This document shows, piece after piece, positions 32,695 through 37,851 of a stretch of DNA of 37,851 bases. The position numbers and the translations under genes are program-made. The notes beneath the pieces were generated by a model. The model did no database searches. It was not told where the DNA came from and saw nothing but the letters and a program-made list of their open reading frames with translations. This DNA comes from Thermoanaerobaculia bacterium (GTDB taxonomy: Bacteria > Acidobacteriota > Thermoanaerobaculia > JALWYX01), in NCBI GenBank assembly GCA_027078415.1, contig JALWYX010000067.1, positions 1 to 37,851 on the forward strand, in the 5' to 3' direction. Each line of letters opens with the position of its first letter. Position 1 is the stretch's first letter.

Positions 32695-33207
32695 TCAAAA
32701 ACCTTCTAGTATATCGGTAATAACAGATTTAGCTAATCCCTGAGCGGCAGTTTGGAGAGCTATTTTTTCTCTATCTATGTAGGTTTCTGGGTCCAGATCT
32801 AACTCGTAATTTTCTCTGTAAATATAGGAAGGACTCTCCCAAATAACGCTGTTTTCAGGTCTCTTTAACAGAAGGGATAAAGTAATAACAACTTGGTATT
32901 CAGTTGCTCTACCCTCTTCGTCAAATATTTGCGGTATGACATCCAGTTTTTTTATTGTTCCTATCAAGACAGAATCTGCTTTTTCTTTATCGCTCACGAC
33001 CTTTAACGCTTTTCTAGCAATCAGTTCCTCTGTTATGTATCTAGTTACTATTTTAGATAATTCCTCCCTCCGAGTTTTATTCTCGAACGGTTCTATATAT
33101 ACACTTTTTATATCTGGGGGTAAAAATTTACCTTTCCCAACAAGGGAATAGCCACATCCCAAACTTAAAGTAACACAACATAAAACAAGTTCTTTGAGAA
33201 ATTTCAT
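32695..33207 (-). CDS. lptE: LptE-like LPS-assembly lipoprotein
   Basis: The 170-residue protein has a lipobox ending at C18 (VTLSLGCGYS). The following GYSLVGKG-x-LPPDIKSVYIEPFENKT, EELSKIVTRYITEELI and the ERYxxxE-type ending (RENYELDLDPETYIDREK, LAKSVITDIL) fit LptE/RlpB, the lipoprotein plug of LptD in LPS insertion. Sequence conservation in this family is low, so the name rests on layout: lipobox, GYxLxG, IxPxxN. It is alone on this strand, convergent with rpsT, with no lptD nearby. TACAAT sits 21 bases before the ATG; the Shine-Dalgarno is weak. Confidence 0.75.
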   Translation of the reverse strand: MKFLKELVLCCVTLSLGCGYSLVGKGKFLPPDIKSVYIEPFENKTRREELSKIVTRYITEELIARKALKVVSDKEKADSVLIGTIKKLDVIPQIFDEEGRATEYQVVITLSLLLKRPENSVIWESPSYIYRENYELDLDPETYIDREKIALQTAAQGLAKSVITDILEGF

Positions 33208-33373
33208 AACTCTACTCTTAAAGATTTTATTGTACTTTTTCTATTTTAAATGTTCTTGTTGTAGTTTTGTTGTCATAGTGTAATCTTCAAGGTATGAGAA
33301 ATTTGGGGACCATAACGTAGTTATTTTTCCTTTGTTCACATATTTAGGATTTTTAACTTACAAGTTTGAACTT

Positions 33374-34138
33374 TTATTTTCTTATAATTGAAGTTCTTGC
33401 TCCCTTTATTTTGTCAGTTTTTATTGTTAGTTTAGGGTGAAAATGCTGTAGTTTAGATATTTCTATTATCCGGGAATTTCGTTCTAGAATGTATCCCGGT
33501 GTGGGATCTGTAGTGTAAGGAACTAGAGTAGAAGCTATTTTTACGTAGGTGGCGGGTACAAAATTGATAAAAGAGTATGGATCGGAAAATATCCAGGTTC
33601 CGTTGTAATCAACTTCTATCCATCTATGAAATATGCCTTCTTTTTTGCCTTTTACAAAAATTATTCCAGGTATTTCTCTTACAGGTATCCCTAAAGATTG
33701 GATCATCTCCTTAGCTAATTTTGCTATGCCTGTACAGTATCCTCTTCTCTTATTCAACACCTCGTAAGGTGATAAAGGAGATTTAGGGTACTGATAAATA
33801 ATATTTCTGCGTATCCAATCTATAACTTTGCCAACCGCTTCTTCACGCGTTTGTGCGCTTAGAGTGACAACCGAGGCGATCTTTTTTAGGGAATTGTTTC
33901 CTTTGTATAGTTTCCCCTCGAATGGAATTGTAGGTATAGGTTTTGTAAGGTCTACTTTTACGTGAACCTTATTACCCACTTTTTTTAAAGTGTAGGAATG
34001 GTTTTTATAATTCTCTATACTAACGTTTTCTATTGCAAAATTAGCTTCGTCGTAACCTGTTACCACGCTTGCTTGAGCGTGTAATATTCTGAAGGTTAAA
34101 AAGAGTAAAGTAGGTATCACCTTTGGAGTAAGTTTCAT
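33374..34138 (-). CDS. Exported transglutaminase-like cysteine protein
   Basis: The 254-residue protein has a signal peptide (cut near HAQA, residue 23) and a transglutaminase-core domain with a complete catalytic triad: C135 in RRGYCTGIAKLAKEM, H171 in IFHRWIEVD and D186 in TWIFSDP. Relatives are periplasmic proteases or peptide-bond-modifying enzymes; the substrate is unknown. The ATG overlaps the nusB stop by four bases (ATGA, 34135-34138), so translation follows nusB. It closes the tolC-nusB unit. A beta-rich tail after residue 195 is not recognised. Confidence 0.82.
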   Translation of the reverse strand: MKLTPKVIPTLLFLTFRILHAQASVVTGYDEANFAIENVSIENYKNHSYTLKKVGNKVHVKVDLTKPIPTIPFEGKLYKGNNSLKKIASVVTLSAQTREEAVGKVIDWIRRNIIYQYPKSPLSPYEVLNKRRGYCTGIAKLAKEMIQSLGIPVREIPGIIFVKGKKEGIFHRWIEVDYNGTWIFSDPYSFINFVPATYVKIASTLVPYTTDPTPGYILERNSRIIEISKLQHFHPKLTIKTDKIKGARTSIIRK

Positions 34139-34599
34139 GATAGCGTCTTAGCTATTTGGTCTAATACTGCGTTTATAAAAGATCTCGATTTAGAGGTAGT
34201 AGCAAACTCTTTCGCTATTTCTAAAGCTTCTGATATAGCTATTGGAGGAGGCAATTTTTCTATCATCATCTCTACCGTTGCTATCCTCAATATGTTTCTA
34301 TCTACAGCTAGTAATCTCTCTATTTTCCAATCCTTTAAGTGTTTCTCAAGTTGTTTATCTATATTGGCTAAGTGTGTTATTACTTTATTGGTTAAGCTTT
34401 TAGCTAGCTCGACTATTTCCGTTTTTAAAGGTTGTGAATAATCTATTTCTTCTCCTAGAGATTCAATAGTTTCTTCGATCTCTTTTTCAACCTCTTTCTT
34501 TCTTAAATGGCCTTTGATATCTAAACTGTAGAGAGTCTGTAGTACTAATATTCTCACTATTCTTTTTTTTCCTCGTATCTTTTTTTGTTTCTGTTTCAT
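34135..34599 (-). CDS. nusB: NusB transcription antitermination factor
   Basis: The 154-residue protein is a NusB by its RIVRILVLQTLYSLD opening (the family's RexALQaLYqxD motif), DWKIERLLAVDRNILRIA and the C-terminal AISEALEIAKEFATTSKSRSFINAVLD. It binds boxA RNA with NusE (S10) and is needed for rRNA antitermination. A basic lead of about 12 residues precedes the motif. The ATG at 34599 lies 113 bases inside the end of the tolC gene, far more overlap than any other pair here; AAGAG upstream is a weak ribosome site. Confidence 0.9.
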   Translation of the reverse strand: MKQKQKKIRGKKRIVRILVLQTLYSLDIKGHLRKKEVEKEIEETIESLGEEIDYSQPLKTEIVELAKSLTNKVITHLANIDKQLEKHLKDWKIERLLAVDRNILRIATVEMMIEKLPPPIAISEALEIAKEFATTSKSRSFINAVLDQIAKTLS

Positions 34600-36157
34600 T
34601 GGGAAACTCTTCTAGTGTCTCTAATTTTACAACATCTATGTACTCTTCTATAATTTCTCCTGTTGCGTAATTGTAGCTTGCGAGGTTCTTATTAAATAAA
34701 ATTTTAGCTGTTACAGCTCTACTTTTAGCCTTTATTAGCTCTTCTTGTGCTTGCATTACCTCAAAAGAAGTTGTTATACCGTTTTCAAGTTTCTTTTTAA
34801 CGGCTTGTAAATTAGCCTCAGCTGCTTCTACGGAGATAGTAGCAGCTTGATAGCTAGAAAAAGCGGTTCTTATAGTCCTAAGGATAGAGTCTATTTCTCT
34901 AGCTATACTAAGTTTTGCATTTTTGAGTGATGATCTGTTTTTTTTCTCGTTGAAAACCGCGTTTATATAATCTATTTTAGCTGCAGTATTGCCTATAGAG
35001 TGCTTGAAAGTTAGAGTTATAGACCATCTAGGAAATTGTCGTTCAACTATTTGTTCAAAAGAGTCTCCTATTGAGCCCGGTATAATTGCTATAATTTCTC
35101 CGGTAGAAGGGTCACGTACGACCACATCTCCACCCGTTCCGCTATAGCCATAACTGATTTGTAGATCTAAGGAAGGTAATAGTTTGTTACGTGCAACTTT
35201 CTTTTCTATTTTTGATATTTTGGTTGATATTTCAGCTTCCCTTATCTCCCATCTCTGATCTATTGCTTTTTTTAATGCTTCACTTTTTGATAGAGGGGAT
35301 GGGTCTTTTATTTCTGGTAATGAAGTGGGCAAAATTTCTCTGAACCATTCTCCTATAGGCATTCCAAGTATATGTTTCAAGGTTGTTTGGGCCTCTTCAT
35401 AAGCTGATTGTGCTCTAACAAGTTCTTCTTCTCTTGTTACTACCGCTACTCTACTCTGAGTTAGTTCCACTTTAGGCATCACTCCAGCATCTACTCTTGC
35501 AATATTTGCTTGATGTAATTCTTTTGCGAGTTTCAGCCCTTCTCTAGCGACTTCTAGTTGTTCCTTTTTCTCGACTAGATCCCAATACGATATAACTGTA
35601 TCTTTTATTATCTGGGCTACTTTTCTGTAAAAAGATTCTTTTTGTAACAAAGCCTTTAATGATGCAACTTTTATCGGAGCTAGCGTTACAAAAGAACCTC
35701 TGTTTTTTAGCAACGGTTGCCTTATAAATAGCGAAAAGGAGTTCTGGTAGTTGGGATTAAGAATAAGAAACCTAGAGTTACTAGAAAATCTTGATCCATC
35801 TAGAGAAATTCCTAAGGTTGTACCCCAGCTTAGGTTTCTAGACAGTTCAAAGTTGAAATTTCGTATGTTGCGTTTTATTACTTCTGCACCATCAAGATTA
35901 CTCGCTGCAGGAGATTGGAAGTCCTCGATAGAAAATGTACCTGTTATAAGAGGATCGTGAACGATAGAGAAGGATTTTTTAACTTCGTTAGCTGCTAGTT
36001 TGTAATCGTACAAAGCGGTGCGGATTGAGGGGTTGTGCGAGATAGCGAAAATAACTGCTTCTTGTAAAGTTAGTTCTAAAGGTGGAAATATAGAACTACT
36101 TGCTAGCGATCTATACGAGATTGCAATAAAAAATAGTATTATAACTCTCATTACCAT
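34487..36157 (-). CDS. tolC: TolC-family outer-membrane efflux channel
   Basis: I start at the ATG at 36157, where GGGAGGTGG lies just upstream, giving 556 residues with a signal peptide (MVMRVIILFFIAISYRSLAS). The longer frame to 36193 has no such site. The body is two long helical/beta repeats of the TolC kind: LTLQEAVIFAISHNPSIRTALYDY, LRQPLLKNRGS-type sequence, GVMPKVELTQSRVAV, and in the second half KLLPSLDLQISYG and NGITTSFEVMQAQEELIKA. It forms the outer-membrane exit duct for tripartite pumps or type I secretion; no pump genes are adjacent. The last 37 codons, from the overlap with nusB onward, are charged and unlike the family, and may result from the A8 tract described in the findings. 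Confidence 0.9.
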   Translation of the reverse strand: MVMRVIILFFIAISYRSLASSSIFPPLELTLQEAVIFAISHNPSIRTALYDYKLAANEVKKSFSIVHDPLITGTFSIEDFQSPAASNLDGAEVIKRNIRNFNFELSRNLSWGTTLGISLDGSRFSSNSRFLILNPNYQNSFSLFIRQPLLKNRGSFVTLAPIKVASLKALLQKESFYRKVAQIIKDTVISYWDLVEKKEQLEVAREGLKLAKELHQANIARVDAGVMPKVELTQSRVAVVTREEELVRAQSAYEEAQTTLKHILGMPIGEWFREILPTSLPEIKDPSPLSKSEALKKAIDQRWEIREAEISTKISKIEKKVARNKLLPSLDLQISYGYSGTGGDVVVRDPSTGEIIAIIPGSIGDSFEQIVERQFPRWSITLTFKHSIGNTAAKIDYINAVFNEKKNRSSLKNAKLSIAREIDSILRTIRTAFSSYQAATISVEAAEANLQAVKKKLENGITTSFEVMQAQEELIKAKSRAVTAKILFNKNLASYNYATGEIIEEYIDVVKLETLEEFPNETETKKDTRKKKNSENISTTDSLQFRYQRPFKKERG

Positions 36158-36586
36158 CTGCCACCTCCCGGTTCCTATATATCTACGCAACACTTTTTTA
36201 AAGGTTGCAGTGAAGGTCCGTTTCTGCTTTCTAAAAATAGAAAATCTTGGAATAGATGTATAGTAAGGTATGGGTATATACTACTTGTAAAAATACTTCG
36301 TTGTGTAAGATAAGTTTATTTGGATTTAAAGATTATTTTTTACTTATATTTGGAGTATATATCTTATTGATACATTAACGTGATTAGAAAAAATTAGGAG
36401 TTACTTTATGTAAGCTTTATAATAGTTAGACGATAGTATAGGTTGTAGAGTTTGTAGTTTATCTTTGGGAAACAAAGTAACTGTTGTTTAAGGGAGTTAA
36501 ATATACAGATTTTCGGTCTTAGTAGGTTGTAATTTATATTGGTAAATTATTTAAGGTTTTTGTAAATGTGTGCTCTGGATAAGTAT
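36158..36586. other. 429-base gap upstream of tolC, no gene seen
   Basis: The gap lies between two minus-strand genes, so it holds the tolC promoter. It is very AT-rich, with many short purine/pyrimidine runs and no ORF above about 20 codons with a ribosome site. I see no RNA gene and no convincing hairpin terminator after the upstream flavoprotein. The length is unusual for this otherwise tightly packed window; degraded coding sequence is possible but not demonstrable. Confidence 0.4.
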
Positions 36587-37851
36587 TTAAAATTTTAGAA
36601 AATCTCTGAGGGAGGGTATATTTTTTCTGCTTACTATAGGTTTTATTGGGTGTATAGATTTAACCACAAAATCTAGCACCCATAGTCTCCACCTTACTGA
36701 GAATTTCAGTTTTGGAAATAGTGCACCAGATAGTATGGATATTACTGCATTGTGTATATTTAAGGGTCCTTTTCCTTCCAAGAAAAAATCTCTGAAATCT
36801 GGATCGTAGTATCTGTTTATCATCTTGTGAAATTCACGCACCACTCCTAGGATAATTTTTTCATACAGGTAGGATGCTTTTTTAGATGATAATTTTCCTG
36901 TTATTATTTGTTTTACTAGATCTGTTGCTATTTTTGCTGAATGAGTCCCTACACATACGCCTGCTGAAAAAATGGGGTCTATAAACAGAGCAGCATCTCC
37001 GCATAGGAAGCAGTTTTTAAAAGAGATAGGTGTGCAATAGTAAGAGAAATTGGCTCTAGCATAAATTTTTGTGGTTCTTGTAATTTTGTGGAACTCTTTT
37101 TCTATAGGAGGTATCTTGGTAATATTATCTAATATCTCTTCTTTAGAGATTTTTTTTACAAGTTTTTTAAAGAGATCTTTTTCTACAACAACTCCTATAG
37201 AGTATTTTTCTTTACTAAGTGGTATTATCCATGCCCAGCTATCCTTAAATATGGCAATAGTTATGTAACCATTTGGGTAAAATAATCCTTCGCCTTTGTA
37301 ATGTGCGAAGATAGAAATTTTTTGGCTACCAGGTAGATATTTCTTTCTACCCCACCTTTTCCCGACAAAAGTTGCTGGTCCCGATGCATCTATAAGAAAC
37401 TTGGATTCTATTTTTTCTATTGGTCCTTTTAAATAGAGTTCAAAATAGTTACCGTTGTACCTTATATCTTTAACTGTTGTTTCTTCATAAATTTTTCCTC
37501 CGTTTTCTTTAAAGATTGCGGCTAGTTTTTCGTCCAGTAAGGATCTTTCTATGTTGATAGCTAATGGAGTGGGAGTATACAGAGCGTCTTTGAATAATAT
37601 TTTTGTTCTTCTTCTACCGTCTGCTGTGACAAATATAGCACCGGGTTTCTCTGTATGAGGGAGTTTTCTTATCTCTTTGTCTATTCCTAGTTTTTCCAGT
37701 AAATGCCAACCGGCAGGTATAAAGGACTCTCCTATTGTGAATCTTGGGTGTCTTCTTCTGTCGATTACTATACACTCTATCCCAGACTTTATTAGGTTAA
37801 GTGCTGCTACAATTCCGGTAGGCCTCGAACCTATTATGGCTACTTCTTTTT
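36587..37851 (-). CDS. Halogenase-like FAD-dependent oxidoreductase, 5' end cut by window
   Basis: The open frame runs from the window edge to TAA at 36589-36587, giving about 420 visible residues. Numbering from the first visible codon, landmarks are a dinucleotide loop IIGSRPTGIVAALNL (G7 and G12 present but the middle glycine is Arg), GESFIP (40-45), a TEKPGAIF segment with K68, WAWIIP (205-210) and GDAALFIDPIFSAGV (284-298). GES-x2-P, the K-x-G and W-x-W-x-IP are together typical of flavin-dependent halogenases, although GGR-type reductases share parts. W-x-W-x-IP in particular is regarded as a halogenase hallmark. The substrate is unknown, and no partner flavin reductase is in the window. 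The start lies beyond the edge. Confidence 0.7.
   Translation of the reverse strand, partial: KEVAIIGSRPTGIVAALNLIKSGIECIVIDRRRHPRFTIGESFIPAGWHLLEKLGIDKEIRKLPHTEKPGAIFVTADGRRRTKILFKDALYTPTPLAINIERSLLDEKLAAIFKENGGKIYEETTVKDIRYNGNYFELYLKGPIEKIESKFLIDASGPATFVGKRWGRKKYLPGSQKISIFAHYKGEGLFYPNGYITIAIFKDSWAWIIPLSKEKYSIGVVVEKDLFKKLVKKISKEEILDNITKIPPIEKEFHKITRTTKIYARANFSYYCTPISFKNCFLCGDAALFIDPIFSAGVCVGTHSAKIATDLVKQIITGKLSSKKASYLYEKIILGVVREFHKMINRYYDPDFRDFFLEGKGPLNIHNAVISILSGALFPKLKFSVRWRLWVLDFVVKSIHPIKPIVSRKNIPSLRDFLKF

Noticed and set aside
32692-32708. AAGGT...ACCTT between rpsT and lptE as a terminator
   Set aside because: Five-bp stem inside the lptE end without a T-run; too weak to call.
36587-36844. 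Short 85-residue gene at 36587-36844
   Set aside because: It is only the C-terminal end of the larger halogenase-like frame that runs to the window edge in the same frame.

Overview
The window is AT-rich (by eye roughly 35-38% G+C) bacterial chromosome. It is densely packed, with many genes overlapping by 1-40 bases. A complete tolQ-tolR-tolA-tolB-pal-cpoB block, an LptE-like lipoprotein, a TolC-family channel and several lipobox or signal-peptide proteins show a diderm (Gram-negative type) cell envelope. Heavy use of ATA (Ile) and AGA/AGG (Arg) codons is compatible with a thermophile, but that is inference; I cannot assign a phylum. No tRNA, rRNA, CRISPR array, transposase or integrase was seen. 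The gene content is mostly core and metabolic, not a mobile island.

Layout. 1-902 (minus): 5' part of a ComM/YifB Mg-chelatase-like AAA+ ATPase, cut by the window edge. 1214-2531 (minus): agmatinase-family ureohydrolase overlapping a PaaI-type thioesterase. 2728-4248 (plus): ArnT/PMT-like glycosyltransferase. 4262-6261 (minus): solute-binding lipoprotein coupled to a small CtaA-like membrane protein. 6307-10175 (plus): carbamate kinase, then a helicase-DUF1998-exonuclease fusion that looks like MrfA and MrfB in one chain. 10183-13900 (plus): two overlapping GT-C/YfhO-type membrane proteins. 13974-15455 (minus): rdgB, a gamma-glutamylcyclotransferase-like gene and a HIT hydrolase, all overlapping. 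15656-17500 (plus): exported helical-repeat protein with a C-terminal thioredoxin-like CxxC domain. 17501-17989: a gap with a possible 36-codon membrane ORF. 17990-19384 (plus): sodium:solute symporter.

19402-23426 (minus) is an overlapping thiolase / FAD amine-oxidoreductase / AGCS Na+:alanine symporter unit, plausibly uptake and oxidation of an amino acid feeding acyl-CoA metabolism. 23509-27731 (minus) is an etfB-etfA-DUF445-orf106-orf91-yceI unit closed by the clearest terminator in the window. It diverges from the tol-pal operon (27839-32389, plus) across an inverted-repeat promoter region. rpsT follows tol-pal and converges on lptE. A tolC-nusB-transglutaminase unit (36157-33374, minus) contains a 113-base tolC/nusB overlap over an A8 tract. 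The right edge (36587-37851, minus) holds most of a halogenase-like flavoprotein.

The points most worth a second look are the helicase-exonuclease fusion, a recurring layout in which a -10-like element sits 7-17 bases before a start codon without a Shine-Dalgarno (possible leaderless mRNAs), the tolC/nusB A8 overlap, the etf-DUF445 operon, and the halogenase-like gene at the right edge. No entirely new system could be proven from sequence alone.
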